The notes under the pieces: generated by a model | The model's input: the letters and a program-made list of their open reading frames with translations, nothing else | What the model was told of the DNA's origin: nothing | The model's database searches: none | In this document: in pieces, positions 27,188 to 37,251 of the stretch | Position numbering within the stretch: position 1 is the first letter of the stretch | Layout of the letters: each line of letters opens with the position of its first letter | Source of the DNA: an uncultured bacterium | Lineage (GTDB): Bacteria; Bacteroidota; Bacteroidia; Bacteroidales; Marinifilaceae | Reading direction: 5' to 3' | Assembly (NCBI GenBank): GCA_905216195.1 | Contig: CAJMSX010000025.1 | Span: forward strand, 1 to 47,681 | Length of the DNA stretch: 47,681 nt | Position numbers and translations under genes: made by a program

Positions 27188-29068
27188 ATGAAAATACCTC
27201 ATCGGGCAAATTTTGCTCAGAAACTTACTATGTATCTGCTTGCCATGTTTTGGCTGATATTTTGTATAATTTTCGTTTGTCTTTTCACTACTTCTCAAAA
27301 TTTTCTCCATAAAAACACTTTCGATCAGGTCGACAGAATCGCTTCCAACCTCATCCGTATTTTTGATCACAAAATAAGTGAAATCGAAGGTATTCCGGCT
27401 AAGATTTTCAATTACATGAAACCTCCGGATGCTTTCGACCCCGCATCGTTTACCTCCCAGGTACTCATTTCTTTTCCGGTTTTATCGGACTGTTACCTGG
27501 TATACGACTCTCTGACCTACTGCTCTTACTATCCCTATACTCAGACTTTACGCCAATCGCCCGAAACCCTTTCGTTCCGCAAAAACTCCTCTTTATTTTT
27601 TCCCGCCGACACGGCCCATTTATTCCGGCAAACCTCCAAAAACGGTTACTGGACCTTCCTGAATAAGGAGAATAATTCTATGCGGGCCTGTTACTGCGAA
27701 CCTGTTTTCAACTACCGAAAGGACATCCGGGCCACCCTCGAACTCCATCTGGACCTTCAAAAAATAACCGACTTCTTTTACGACGTCACTCTTTTTCACT
27801 CGGGCTATCCTTTTCTGATCGATAACCGGGGAAATTTCATCCTGCATCCCGACCCGGAGGTATTTAAATATCGAAATGTATCCGAATACATTCGTCAGGC
27901 TCATATTTCCTGCGGTTCGGTCCTCCAGAAATTTCTGAAGGGCGGGAAAGGCATAGAAAAAATATTCAAAGGGAAAGCCAAATACTACTTTTATTATACT
28001 CCGGTACCCGCCTCCCGGCTCAGATTGGGAATCATTTGTCCCTACGGGGAAATTCTCACCTCCTCCAACCGCTTTTATCTGTTTATGTATCTGATCTTCG
28101 GGGCAGGGCTCCTCGTTACGGCTTGGTTTGTCATCCGAATCGTATACCGTCAGTCCGCTCCTCTCCAACTTTTCATCAGTAAACTTCGTCCGCTGGCCGA
28201 AGGAAAAGAAATCGAGTTGCCCGCGGTTCCCCCTCAGGGAGAGATCCGAGAATTGCACGATGTTTTTCAGCACATGCAAACCAATCTCCTGACGTATAGC
28301 CGGGAACTTAAAAAAACAGTGGAAGAAAAAGAAAAAATTATTACCGAAATAAAACTGGCCCGTAAAATTCAGAGCCGTTTCCTTCCGAAAGAAATCGAAC
28401 TTCCTCCCAATGTGGAACTCCGGGGAGATCTGCAACAGTGCAAAAGCGTCGGAGGAGATTTATACGAATACTTCAGGATAGGCGATCTTTTGTATTTCGC
28501 CATCGGAGATGTATCCGGAAAAGGTGTACCGGCGGCACTGTATATGGCTTCCGTCATCAAATTGTTCCGTTATGTAGCCAGCCGCCAAACATCCACAGCC
28601 GAAATCAGCAACATCATCAACAACTACATGTGCGACAATGCCAACGACGATATGTATATTACCATGTTCATCGGTATTATGGACCTTCATTCCGGTCTGA
28701 TTCGTTTTACCAATGCGGGACATCCCGAACCTATCATTATTCATGAAAATCGCCAGATCAGTTACCTGAATAAATACCCGGACATACCCATCGGTATACT
28801 CGATGATTACCAATACAACGAACATACGTATACCCTCCGGAAAAACTGCCAGATTTTACTTTTTACAGACGGGATCACCGATGCAGAAAATGAACAGGGA
28901 CAATTTTATGGCAAACAACGCCTGATCAAATGCATTCAATCGGTCACCGAAAATACCCCCCGGGAAATCGTAAAAACTCTGCTCGGCCAACTGCGTTTAC
29001 ACATCGGTAAGGCCGACCAATCCGATGATTTCACCATACTTTCCATTCTTTACAAAAGAATGGGATAA
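27188..29068 (+). CDS. sensor PP2C/SpoIIE-type phosphatase with extracytoplasmic Cache-like and HAMP domains
   Basis: 626 residues. A transmembrane helix at about 14-38 is followed by a periplasmic sensor domain (about 40-285) with Cache-like pattern (PVFNYRKDIRATLELHLDL, GYPFLIDNRGNFILHPDPE). A second helix (about 295-320), a HAMP segment and a short coiled coil (about 320-400) follow, then a SpoIIE/PP2C phosphatase domain. The metal motifs KSVGGDLYEY, GDVSGKGVPAALYM, TNAGHPEP, LLFTDGITDAEN and SDDFTIL are all present. It resembles RsbU-type phosphatases that act on anti-sigma-factor antagonists; no anti-sigma or STAS partner is nearby. It is probably a two-module signal input for partner switching. 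Confidence 0.9.
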   Translation: MKIPHRANFAQKLTMYLLAMFWLIFCIIFVCLFTTSQNFLHKNTFDQVDRIASNLIRIFDHKISEIEGIPAKIFNYMKPPDAFDPASFTSQVLISFPVLSDCYLVYDSLTYCSYYPYTQTLRQSPETLSFRKNSSLFFPADTAHLFRQTSKNGYWTFLNKENNSMRACYCEPVFNYRKDIRATLELHLDLQKITDFFYDVTLFHSGYPFLIDNRGNFILHPDPEVFKYRNVSEYIRQAHISCGSVLQKFLKGGKGIEKIFKGKAKYYFYYTPVPASRLRLGIICPYGEILTSSNRFYLFMYLIFGAGLLVTAWFVIRIVYRQSAPLQLFISKLRPLAEGKEIELPAVPPQGEIRELHDVFQHMQTNLLTYSRELKKTVEEKEKIITEIKLARKIQSRFLPKEIELPPNVELRGDLQQCKSVGGDLYEYFRIGDLLYFAIGDVSGKGVPAALYMASVIKLFRYVASRQTSTAEISNIINNYMCDNANDDMYITMFIGIMDLHSGLIRFTNAGHPEPIIIHENRQISYLNKYPDIPIGILDDYQYNEHTYTLRKNCQILLFTDGITDAENEQGQFYGKQRLIKCIQSVTENTPREIVKTLLGQLRLHIGKADQSDDFTILSILYKRMG

Positions 29069-29077
29069 GGGGAAAAC

Positions 29078-30895
29078 TCAATTCACATCTTGGTCCAACA
29101 CCTGCAAATAGGCTTTTAACCAGCGGTTATTAGGGCTTACCGTATCCCCGGCAATATAACTTCCCGTTTTCGGATTATAAATGGAAACACCCCGGTCCGT
29201 AATCATTCCCACCGCATTCGAATAAGCATAATAGGCAAAAGGAAGCAGGGTATCGCTCAACAGATTCTTACTGTATCGGTAAGCAGAATGATCGATGCCC
29301 AATTGAGCGAATAAAGTTGCAACGACATCGGTCTGAGAACCGAGCGTTTCAATGACGGTATCCCTGACATTTAAAGCGCCTCCGCTAAAAATCAAAGGAA
29401 TATGATAGGCTTTCGGTTCGAAAGGCTGTAAATTTCCCACTTTAATCGTGGAATGATCGGACACCAATACAAACAGCGTATTGTCCCATATACCGGATTC
29501 TTTACATTTCCGGATAAAATCCCCGATACAGCGATCGCTATAGCTAATAGCGTTTAAAAACCTTTTTTCCTCTGAATTCCCGGGAATTTTCGTTTCCATA
29601 GGTACCCGAAAAGGTTCGTGGCTGCTCATATTGAAAACCATATACATAAACGGCTGAGGAGCTTGAATGACGTCCTCCGCCAGGCGTTCAAATGTAAATT
29701 CATCATGTATTCCCCATTTAAATTTGGTTTTCAGCGCTTCACCGGAAAAATCGTCTTCCGTAACCATATCCTGAAAACTCATGGTAATGTAGGAACGAAA
29801 ACCGCCGAAATTGATATCGCCCGCATAATAAAAACGGGTATGGTATCCCCGGGCTTCCATATCTTTCGGGAAACGGGGGCGTGCCGCCGTTTTGTTCGGA
29901 TATTTCAGCAAAGAAAAATTAGGATAAGAGGGATAGGCGCTGATTACTCCCGTCATTCCCCGGTCGGAACGATTCCCCGTTGCATAAATATTAGAAAATA
30001 ATACTCCTTCTTTAATCAATTCGTTCAAATGAGGGGTGACTCCTGCCTCTCCTCCCAGAGCCTCAATGGCTTCCGCTGTAAAACTTTCCAACAACAATAC
30101 GACCACGTTCGGACGTTCCGTCTTTAAAAGCCGCTTAAAATTTCCTCCTGTCCGGTATAAGCTGTCTACAATCTGACGGGCTTCGTCATCCGGCATAAAA
30201 CGGAATTTCTTTTTCCGTTTATCGACATGCTCCACTTCATACATAAAATTCCAGACGGCATTGATGGCTGCCTGATTGGCAAACATATTGGTTTTATGAA
30301 AAAAAACAAAGCTGCTGTTCATGGGTGCCACATTAAATCCTCCCCGGATCGGAATAATCATCAGTCCACCCAACACCAGAAAAATCAAGGATTGGTATCC
30401 GCCTCCGGTTTCGTACCGAAGCCCCCGGGAGATCCAGCGGCGGTAAGCATAAAACGAAATCCACACCAGCACCGCAAGTAAAAGCAGGAGTCCGGCAATC
30501 AACATCTCCGGAGTAGATGCCAAAGCTTCTTTGGGCGTTTTGATATACAATAAAGGCGTGGCATCTATATGATACCCCCAATTCCGGAAAAGTTCGAGAT
30601 CGACTACCACCACCGTCCAGAAAATGAAGAGCAGAAGCAAGGTCAGCCCTCCCAGCACCGCTTTTATCGTCCGCCACCGGATCCAGGGACTCACCGCCAG
30701 AATAACGCAACTCAACAGGACGACATACCCCCCCAGAGAAAGATCCATTCGTAATCCCCGGAAAAAAATTTGTCCGTAATCGCCTGCGGTCAGGGAGTGT
30801 CCTCCTTCGTAAACGAGGAAAATCACTTTAGCCAACACACTTAACACAATCCAGAACAAATAATATTTCAGCAAAAATAAAATCTTGGAATACAT
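29078..30895 (-). CDS. LtaS-like sulfatase-family membrane protein
   Basis: 605 residues. Five or so N-terminal transmembrane helices (residues 1-185) precede an alkaline-phosphatase-like domain facing the periplasm. The metal/nucleophile residues are visible: E270 in LLLESF, nucleophile T306 in ATGNRSDRG, and D, H in LVSDHST near the end. This is the lipoteichoic-acid-synthase/OpgB/phosphoethanolamine-transferase fold group. In Gram-negative Bacteroidota the likely job is transfer of a phosphoglycerol or related head group to an envelope glycan or lipid, not LTA synthesis. It converges with the PP2C gene (9 nt apart). Confidence 0.88.
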   Translation of the reverse strand: MYSKILFLLKYYLFWIVLSVLAKVIFLVYEGGHSLTAGDYGQIFFRGLRMDLSLGGYVVLLSCVILAVSPWIRWRTIKAVLGGLTLLLLFIFWTVVVVDLELFRNWGYHIDATPLLYIKTPKEALASTPEMLIAGLLLLLAVLVWISFYAYRRWISRGLRYETGGGYQSLIFLVLGGLMIIPIRGGFNVAPMNSSFVFFHKTNMFANQAAINAVWNFMYEVEHVDKRKKKFRFMPDDEARQIVDSLYRTGGNFKRLLKTERPNVVVLLLESFTAEAIEALGGEAGVTPHLNELIKEGVLFSNIYATGNRSDRGMTGVISAYPSYPNFSLLKYPNKTAARPRFPKDMEARGYHTRFYYAGDINFGGFRSYITMSFQDMVTEDDFSGEALKTKFKWGIHDEFTFERLAEDVIQAPQPFMYMVFNMSSHEPFRVPMETKIPGNSEEKRFLNAISYSDRCIGDFIRKCKESGIWDNTLFVLVSDHSTIKVGNLQPFEPKAYHIPLIFSGGALNVRDTVIETLGSQTDVVATLFAQLGIDHSAYRYSKNLLSDTLLPFAYYAYSNAVGMITDRGVSIYNPKTGSYIAGDTVSPNNRWLKAYLQVLDQDVN

Positions 30896-31019
30896 AGGTC
30901 ATGATTTAATTTACCGGTAAAGCCTCCGGTAAAACCGATTTCCGGCATCTCCCGCTAACCGATACAGCAAAAAAAATAAACACAATTCATTTTCTTCGTC
31001 AAAAACAAATCCCTTTTTC

Positions 31020-32576
31020 TTAAAAAGGTGCTTCCCCAGCCACCGGAAGGTCTGCAAAATCCCGGTTCCCCTTTTCAAACCCGGTATCTAAGGCGGGTAC
31101 GGGCTCATCGTTCAATTTCGAACTGAAAGTCTGGGTCACCACTTCCCCCGTCGTGGAATCGGAATGGAAAGGAGAGGTCGTCTCCAGATCGCAGAACTGA
31201 GTCAGTTCGCTCCGGAACCGCAATTGTATTTCTCCCACCGCACCGTTCCGGTGTTTAGCGATGATGATATCTGCGATACCTTTTGTCGGATTTCCCTGAG
31301 CATCGGTATTGATGCCGTATTTCTCCGGACGATGGATAAACAACACCATATCCGCATCCTGTTCGATGGCTCCGGATTCCCGCAAATCCGACAACATCGG
31401 CTTTTTAGCATCTCCGGTTCTCAATTCGACGCCCCGGTTCAGCTGAGACAAAGCAATCACCGGAATATTCAACTCTTTTGCAATAATCTTCAACTGACGG
31501 GAAATCATACTTACCTCCTGTTCCCGGTTTCCCCTCATATCGGCACCGGCCGTCATGAGCTGCAAATAGTCGATGATCACTACTTTTATGTCGTATTTTT
31601 GTTTTAAACGACGGCATTTGGCTCTCAATTCGTAAATAGAAAGCGCGGGCGTATCGTCCACTAAAATAGGGGCGCTGATCAGCGTTTTAATCTTATGGTG
31701 TAAATGTTTCCACTCGTCTTCAGTCAAACGGCCGTTCTTAATTTTCTCCGATCCCAATTCCGTCTCGCTGGCAATCAAACGGTTTACCAGCTGGACCGAA
31801 GACATTTCCAAAGAGAAAAAAGCCAGGGCCTGTTTGTGAAGCACCGCCATATTGCGCGCCATAGAGAGCACAAAAGCAGTTTTACCCATCGCCGGACGGG
31901 CAGCGATAATCACCAGATCGGAATTCTGCCAACCGGAAGTCACGGCATCCAACGCATTGAATCCCGAAGGGATCCCGCTGATGCCGTCAGGTCTCTTGGC
32001 GGCTGTTTCTATCCCTTTGATTGCTTCTTCTATGATGGGAGCGATCTCATCCGTATCTTTGCGTACATTGCCGTCCGCAATATCGAATATAGCTTTTTGA
32101 GCCTTGTCTACCAAATCCGCCACATCCGTCGCCTCGTCAAAAGCCATATTCTGCAATTCCGTACAGGTTTCGATCAATTTCCGCTGAATGTACTTTTGTA
32201 CAATGATTTTAGCGTGAAACTCGATATGAGCGGCCGAAGCCACCCGGGACGTCAGCTGGGAAAGGTAATAATATCCCCCGATTTGCTCCAATTCTCCCGT
32301 ACTTTTCAACTTCTCGCTGACCGTCAGTAAATCCACCGGATCATCGTGGATAAACAACTGGTGTACCGCCCGGAATATCCGCTGATGGGCATCTTTGTAA
32401 AAACATTCCGGTTGCAACAAATCCCCGACTATGGCAAAAGCGTCCTTTTCCAGCATCAGGGCTCCCAATACGGCTTCCTCCAGATCCAGAGCCTGAGGAG
32501 GAAGCTTTCCGTATTCGGATGTCAGGTCTTTATAATTTTTAGTCTTATTGAATTCCGGTTTCGTCCCCATAACCAT
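31020..32576 (-). CDS. dnaB: replicative DNA helicase DnaB
   Basis: Hexameric 5'-3' replication helicase. 518 residues with the N-terminal DnaB domain (PPQALDLEEAVLGALM, residues about 26-41) and the RecA-like C-terminal domain. Walker A ARPAMGKTAF has K232. The later motifs VVIIDYLQLM (Walker B), SQLNRGVE and LRESGAIEQDADMV match DnaB. Two in-frame ATGs lie two codons apart at the start. It sits at the end of a recN-fabI-exonuclease-dnaB run on the minus strand, 14 nt after the exonuclease gene. The C-terminal 30 residues are a variable extension. Confidence 0.96.
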   Translation of the reverse strand: MVMGTKPEFNKTKNYKDLTSEYGKLPPQALDLEEAVLGALMLEKDAFAIVGDLLQPECFYKDAHQRIFRAVHQLFIHDDPVDLLTVSEKLKSTGELEQIGGYYYLSQLTSRVASAAHIEFHAKIIVQKYIQRKLIETCTELQNMAFDEATDVADLVDKAQKAIFDIADGNVRKDTDEIAPIIEEAIKGIETAAKRPDGISGIPSGFNALDAVTSGWQNSDLVIIAARPAMGKTAFVLSMARNMAVLHKQALAFFSLEMSSVQLVNRLIASETELGSEKIKNGRLTEDEWKHLHHKIKTLISAPILVDDTPALSIYELRAKCRRLKQKYDIKVVIIDYLQLMTAGADMRGNREQEVSMISRQLKIIAKELNIPVIALSQLNRGVELRTGDAKKPMLSDLRESGAIEQDADMVLFIHRPEKYGINTDAQGNPTKGIADIIIAKHRNGAVGEIQLRFRSELTQFCDLETTSPFHSDSTTGEVVTQTFSSKLNDEPVPALDTGFEKGNRDFADLPVAGEAPF

Positions 32577-32590
32577 TTAAAAACTTTCTC

Positions 32591-33160
32591 TTACATTAAT
32601 TTTAATTCTTTTAGTCTCCAGAAGCACCTGGCCGTAGCCTCCACATCAGCCATAGCATTGTGGGCATTCTCAAACGCTTCTCCGAAAAGAATCCGATGTA
32701 ATTCAGACAAACGCGGAGGCTTGAATCCCTTCTTCCCGGGTAATTTACAGTAATCGGCAGAACTCTTCATCGTACAACATTTCGGCTTCAGGAACAAAGA
32801 AGTCATCATCCGGCAACGTTCGAATTCCGCCCCTACCACGCATTCGTCGAAACCGATATTATGTCCTACTAAAACATCTGCAGTATCTATTTTCTCTGAA
32901 AATTCTTCCAATACCAGCCGCAGGTCCTCTCCTTCCTGCAAGGCCCTCTGGGTCGTGATGCCGTGCAAACGGGCGACGTCCGCCGGAATCGTAAACCCTT
33001 CGGGCTTAATCACTGCATTGCGTTTTTCCCGGATCCGGCCGTCGTCCGCACACATAATCCAAGCCAACTGAACCAAACGGGGCCAATTGTCGACATCTGT
33101 CACGGGCGCATTCCAACGCTTCGGCAGACCCGTCGTTTCCGTATCGAAAAAAAGATACAT
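32591..33160 (-). CDS. DnaQ-like DEDDh 3'-5' exonuclease
   Basis: 189-residue exonuclease of the RNase H fold. The catalytic residues are D6 and E8 in FDTETTG, D105 in GHNIGFDE, H167 and D172 in HNAMADVEA, giving the complete DEDDh set. It may proofread or process DNA ends. It lies between fabI (10 nt) and dnaB (14 nt), consistent with co-transcription with replication genes. It is too short for a polymerase III epsilon subunit with a clamp-binding tail, so the exact partner is unclear. Confidence 0.9.
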   Translation of the reverse strand: MYLFFDTETTGLPKRWNAPVTDVDNWPRLVQLAWIMCADDGRIREKRNAVIKPEGFTIPADVARLHGITTQRALQEGEDLRLVLEEFSEKIDTADVLVGHNIGFDECVVGAEFERCRMMTSLFLKPKCCTMKSSADYCKLPGKKGFKPPRLSELHRILFGEAFENAHNAMADVEATARCFWRLKELKLM

Positions 33161-33170
33161 ACTCTCTTAT

Positions 33171-34007
33171 TTAAACATTTTCCTCTTCCTTAAAGCTTTT
33201 ATTATACTGATGCATCGCCCTGTAACTCATCCCCATACTCGAAAATCCTCCGTCATGATACAGGTTTTGCATCGTAATCTTGCGGGTGAGGTCCGAAAAC
33301 ATACAGACACAATAATCCGCACAATCTCCCGCCGAGGCATTTCCCAAAGGAGACATCCGGTCGGCAAAATCGAGCAAAGAGTCGAACCCTTTGATGCCGC
33401 TTCCGGCTGTCGTCAAAGTCGGAGACTGAGAAATCGTATTGATCCGGATGTGCTTCTCCCGCCCGTAGATATATCCGAAACTCCGGGCGATGGACTCCAG
33501 CATCGCCTTGGCATCCGCCATATCGTTGTATTCATACATCGTCCGTTGGGCAGCTACATAGGATAAAGCGACCACCGACCCCCACTCGTTTATGGCATCC
33601 AGCTTTTTGGCGGTTTGCAATACTTTGTGGAAAGAGATAGCGGAAATATCCAGGGTCTTCTGAAGATAATCGTAATCCAAATCGTCGTATGAACGCTTTT
33701 TACGGACATTCAGAGACATGCCGATGGAGTGCAGTATAAAATCCACTTTTCCCCCGAAATGCGCCATCGCTTCCCGGAACAAGTTTTCCAGATCGTTCAT
33801 ATCCGTCGCATCGGCCGGAATCAAAGGCACATTATTTTTTTCCGCAAATTCCTGCACCTGTCCCATACGAATCGATAAGGGCGTATTCGTCAATACGATG
33901 CCGGCACCCTCTTCCAAACTTCTCTCAGCCACTTTCCAGGCAATAGACATTTCATTCAACGCTCCGAAAATAATCCCCTTTTTTCCTTTTAATAAATTAT
34001 ACCCCAT
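33171..34007 (-). CDS. fabI: enoyl-[acyl-carrier-protein] reductase (NADH)
   Basis: Last step of each fatty-acid elongation cycle. 278 residues, short-chain dehydrogenase fold of the FabI type. N-terminal cofactor motif GIIFGALNEMSIAWKVA, HSIGMS, and catalytic Y150 and Y160-x6-K167 in YVAAQRTMYEYNDMADAK. The C-terminus DGGFSSMGM is typical of Bacteroidetes FabI. It starts 107 nt after recN and has its own -7 box, and it is closely followed by the exonuclease and dnaB genes. Confidence 0.96.
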   Translation of the reverse strand: MGYNLLKGKKGIIFGALNEMSIAWKVAERSLEEGAGIVLTNTPLSIRMGQVQEFAEKNNVPLIPADATDMNDLENLFREAMAHFGGKVDFILHSIGMSLNVRKKRSYDDLDYDYLQKTLDISAISFHKVLQTAKKLDAINEWGSVVALSYVAAQRTMYEYNDMADAKAMLESIARSFGYIYGREKHIRINTISQSPTLTTAGSGIKGFDSLLDFADRMSPLGNASAGDCADYCVCMFSDLTRKITMQNLYHDGGFSSMGMSYRAMHQYNKSFKEEENV

Positions 34008-34039
34008 TTCTCTCTTTTTTAAATTACTGGTTTAGGCTA

Positions 34040-34047
34040 CAAAAATA
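34040..34047 (-). promoter_or_regulatory. fabI -7 promoter box
   Basis: Minus strand TATTTTTG matches TAnnTTTG, 33 nt upstream of the fabI start codon; no exact TTTG at -33. It suggests that fabI, the exonuclease gene and dnaB can be transcribed separately from recN. Confidence 0.45.
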
Positions 34048-34114
34048 CACCAAAACGGCCAATGAAGTAAGCAGAAAAGGAAATAATCTCGAAATTTATT
34101 TAAAAAAGCATTGA

Positions 34115-35773
34115 TTATAAACGATTTAACAAATTCCTGGCCGTTTCCAGCGCTGCGGCACTGATTTCACTCCCGCTGATCATTCCGGCAATTTCCTGAA
34201 TCCGTTCTTCGTAAGCCAATTCCCGGATTCGGGAAATCGTAGTCCGGCTATTATCTTCTTTATATACTTTAAAATGAGTTTTTCCCGCCGCTGCGATCTG
34301 AGGAAGGTGCGAAATACTGATCACCTGCATACGGGAAGACATTTCCTGCATCATACAAGCCATTTTATGAGCAACCTCCCCCGATAAACCGGTATCGATC
34401 TCATCGAATACGATCACAGGCAATTGTTTACTGCGTGACAACACATATTTCAGGGAAAGCATTACCCGGGATATCTCTCCTCCCGAGGCCACCCGGGAAA
34501 TTTCTCCCGGTACCTGATTTTTATTGGCGGCAAACAAAAATTTCACTTCATCGGTGCCCGACCAACCGAACACACTGGTATCCGACACGGCTACCACAAA
34601 TTCGGCATGCTTGATTCCCAAATCTTTCAGAAGGTCTTTCATCTCTTTTCTTAACGCCTGCTCCCCTTTTACCCGGGCGGAATGAATCTCTTCCGCCATC
34701 TTTTTCATCTGGTTCTCTAAAACCCCGATCTCTTTCTCCATCGTCTCTATCTCCTCCGAATACCCTTCCATATGCTTCAACTGCTGAGCCATCTCCTCCC
34801 GGAGCACAATAAGGCTGTTGATATTCTCGGCCTTATATTTGAACATCAAGTCATAAATCACATTCAGACGCTCCTGTATTTTCTCCAGACGCCCCGGCTG
34901 GAATTCCACATTTCCGGCCTTTTTTTCGGCTTCCTCCGCCAAATCATTCAACTCCAGCATCACCGAATGCAGCCTCTGTTCGTATTCACCGGCTTCCCGG
35001 ATCACCTCCCGCAAATCCGCCATGCTGTTTTTAGCCGCTTTTATGACGGAGAGAACCGCATGCTCGGAATCCCTCAACGTATAAGTCAACCGGTTGAAAC
35101 CGGATTTTATAGACCCCGCATGTTCCAACAGGGATAATTCCTCTTCCAACTCTTCTTTTTCGCCTTCCCTCAACCGGGCACTTTCCAGCTGATTAAACCT
35201 GAATTTCAGATAGTCTTCTTCTCTTAAAGCATCCTCGGCCGCTTGTCTCAGTTCTTTTAAACGGGATAATTTATCCTGACGCTCCCGGTAATATTCCCGG
35301 TAAGCTTCCAAACGCTCTCCGTTCTGACAAAACGCATCCAAAATCTCGGTCTGGTACTCCGGCTGTCCGATCAGCAGAGACTGGTGCTGAGAATGAATAT
35401 CGACAGTAAAGCTTCCGAATTCCTTCAATAATTTATTATTAACCGGCGTATCATTGATAAAGCCCCGGGACTTTCCGTCCGCCGTAATCTCACGCCTTAC
35501 AATCACGCTTTCAGTATAATCCAGACCGTTAGCGTCGAACCAGAGTCTCAATCCGTGTTCCCGAACCCGGTACACCATTTCTATTACACATTTTTTCTCC
35601 TTATCCATCAGCACGGAGGAGTCCGCCCGTTGTCCCAACGTCAAACCTAAAGCTCCGAGTAAAATGGATTTACCCGCACCGGTCTCACCGGTTATAACCG
35701 AAAACCCCTCCTTCAACCGGATTTCCGTCCGGTCGATTAAAGCGTAATTATTGATATAGATACTCTCTATCAT
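34115..35773 (-). CDS. recN: DNA repair protein RecN
   Basis: SMC-like ATPase for double-strand-break repair. 552 residues: Walker A GETGAGKSI (K35), long central coiled coil (about residues 160-370), then the signature RVASGGEISRVMLSLKYV, Walker B PVIVFDEIDTGLSGEVA and the SHLPQIAAAGKTHFKVYK block. This is the complete RecN architecture. It is divergent from nusB and first of a minus-strand run of four genes. Confidence 0.96.
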   Translation of the reverse strand: MIESIYINNYALIDRTEIRLKEGFSVITGETGAGKSILLGALGLTLGQRADSSVLMDKEKKCVIEMVYRVREHGLRLWFDANGLDYTESVIVRREITADGKSRGFINDTPVNNKLLKEFGSFTVDIHSQHQSLLIGQPEYQTEILDAFCQNGERLEAYREYYRERQDKLSRLKELRQAAEDALREEDYLKFRFNQLESARLREGEKEELEEELSLLEHAGSIKSGFNRLTYTLRDSEHAVLSVIKAAKNSMADLREVIREAGEYEQRLHSVMLELNDLAEEAEKKAGNVEFQPGRLEKIQERLNVIYDLMFKYKAENINSLIVLREEMAQQLKHMEGYSEEIETMEKEIGVLENQMKKMAEEIHSARVKGEQALRKEMKDLLKDLGIKHAEFVVAVSDTSVFGWSGTDEVKFLFAANKNQVPGEISRVASGGEISRVMLSLKYVLSRSKQLPVIVFDEIDTGLSGEVAHKMACMMQEMSSRMQVISISHLPQIAAAGKTHFKVYKEDNSRTTISRIRELAYEERIQEIAGMISGSEISAAALETARNLLNRL

Positions 35774-36053
35774 TTCCTGTTCGGGCTAATAAATTAAAAT
35801 CCGTTCCAATGTCCGTCACCCGGTACCTACCGTTTTCGGGAAACCGATTTATCCTGTCTTCGTTTCCCCTCCTTCTCCCGGCATCCACCCAATGTCTCCT
35901 TTCGGGACCTGCAATCTTTACCTCCCGGCAATCACCGGACGTATCAACCGAAGTGCGGACACACAAAGATAGGTTTTTATCCCGACATCGATAATTTTTC
36001 ATTCCCCATTTTAGAAAAACTTCATTTATGTTCTGTATGTTCAGTTTATTTTT

Positions 36054-36061
36054 TACTTTTG
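36054..36061 (+). promoter_or_regulatory. nusB -7 promoter box
   Basis: TACTTTTG matches TAnnTTTG, 35 nt upstream of the nusB ATG (leader about 28 nt). The -33 region has TTCTG rather than TTTG. Confidence 0.5.
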
Positions 36062-36095
36062 CGCCATCAAACCGAACCAACCGTTCTTCAAAAAA

Positions 36096-37043
36096 ATGAC
36101 AAGCAGAAGATTAATCCGGATAAAAGTTTTGCAATTACTTTATTCTTACATCAAAAAAGAAGATACGTCCCTGGCAGAACTGGAACGAGACTTATTAAAG
36201 AGTATTGACAAAAGCACCGATCTATATTACAGCGTACTTTTACTGCTCACGGAAATCCGGAGAAAAGCCTTTTTGAAAATCGATTCAGCCCGAAACCGAC
36301 GTTTCGTATCCGAGGCGGACCTGCATCCCAATACCCGTTTTATAGACAACCCTGTATTTTCACTGATCGAAAATAATAGAAAATTCAAAAGCTATATTCT
36401 CAATCAAAAGATATCCTGGAACGAAAACCCGGAGGTAATCAACGCCCTCTATAACCTGATCACGGAATCGGCCTCTTATTTACAGTATATGAATACACCG
36501 GAGGTTACTTTTGAAGATCACAAAGCATTCCTATCGGATATTTTCGTAAACATCATTGCCCAAAACGAACTTTTTTACCAAACCCTCGAAGACAAAAATA
36601 TTTTTTGGAACGACGACTTCGATCTCGTTTTGGGAATCGTATACAAAACGATCGGTAATTTAAAAGAAAAAAACACAGAAGAAGACAACATATTTTATCC
36701 GATTTACAATATCCGCGAAGATACCGAGTTCGCTAAAATTCTCTTACGTAAGACCGTACTGGAAAATAACGAAAACATACAGATCATCGATAAATTTACC
36801 TTTAACTGGGAAATAGAACGCATTTCAGATATGGATAAACTTATCATGTCTATCGCCATTACCGAATTGAAGCATTTTCCTTCTATACCCGTAAAAGTAA
36901 CCCTGGACGAATACATCGAACTTTCTAAATCTTACAGTTCCCCTAAAAGCGGAGCTTTTATCAACGGTATACTCGACAAAGCCGTCGCTTTATTGAAAGA
37001 AAGGAATCAATTGAATAAATCCGGACGAGGATTAATGGAATAA
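36096..37043 (+). CDS. nusB: transcription antitermination protein NusB (long form)
   Basis: 315 residues. It starts MTSRRLIRIKVLQLLYSY, the NusB N-terminal helix, and ends with the NusB core (VTLDEYIELSKSYSSPKSGAFINGILDKA, residues about 265-295). The family is about 140 residues in most bacteria; Bacteroidetes have an inserted helical region, seen here at about residues 60-200. It binds boxA RNA with NusE to prevent termination in rRNA operons. A hairpin terminator follows at once, so it is transcribed alone; in many relatives yajC is the next gene. Confidence 0.93.
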   Translation: MTSRRLIRIKVLQLLYSYIKKEDTSLAELERDLLKSIDKSTDLYYSVLLLLTEIRRKAFLKIDSARNRRFVSEADLHPNTRFIDNPVFSLIENNRKFKSYILNQKISWNENPEVINALYNLITESASYLQYMNTPEVTFEDHKAFLSDIFVNIIAQNELFYQTLEDKNIFWNDDFDLVLGIVYKTIGNLKEKNTEEDNIFYPIYNIREDTEFAKILLRKTVLENNENIQIIDKFTFNWEIERISDMDKLIMSIAITELKHFPSIPVKVTLDEYIELSKSYSSPKSGAFINGILDKAVALLKERNQLNKSGRGLME

Positions 37044-37045
37044 AA

Positions 37046-37071
37046 AAAGGGGATGGCACCCACCCCCTTTT
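37046..37071 (+). terminator. terminator after nusB
   Basis: AAAGGGG (37046-37052) with TGG/CCA inner pairs and CCCC + TTT (37064-37070), one A/C mismatch, 3-nt loop, T-run to 37071. It begins 3 nt after the stop codon. The 180 nt beyond it are AT-rich with a repeated ACTAA pattern (37072-37092) and no gene. Confidence 0.7.
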
Positions 37072-37251
37072 AACTAAACTAAACTAAAACTAATTCAAAA
37101 TCCCGTTGTAATCACTACAATGGTTTATTTTTAATATAATTTGTTATTTACGCACTCTTCTCGTCACCACAACAATTTCTTAGTTGTCGTAAAGTTACCA
37201 AAAAAAACTTTATTTCAAAATTTTTCAGAAGGTATTTTCAAAAAATATTTT

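Noticed and set aside
29078..30895. Lipoteichoic acid synthase
   Set aside because: Fold and motifs match the LtaS group, but the organism is Gram-negative by its gene content, so an LTA function is unlikely.
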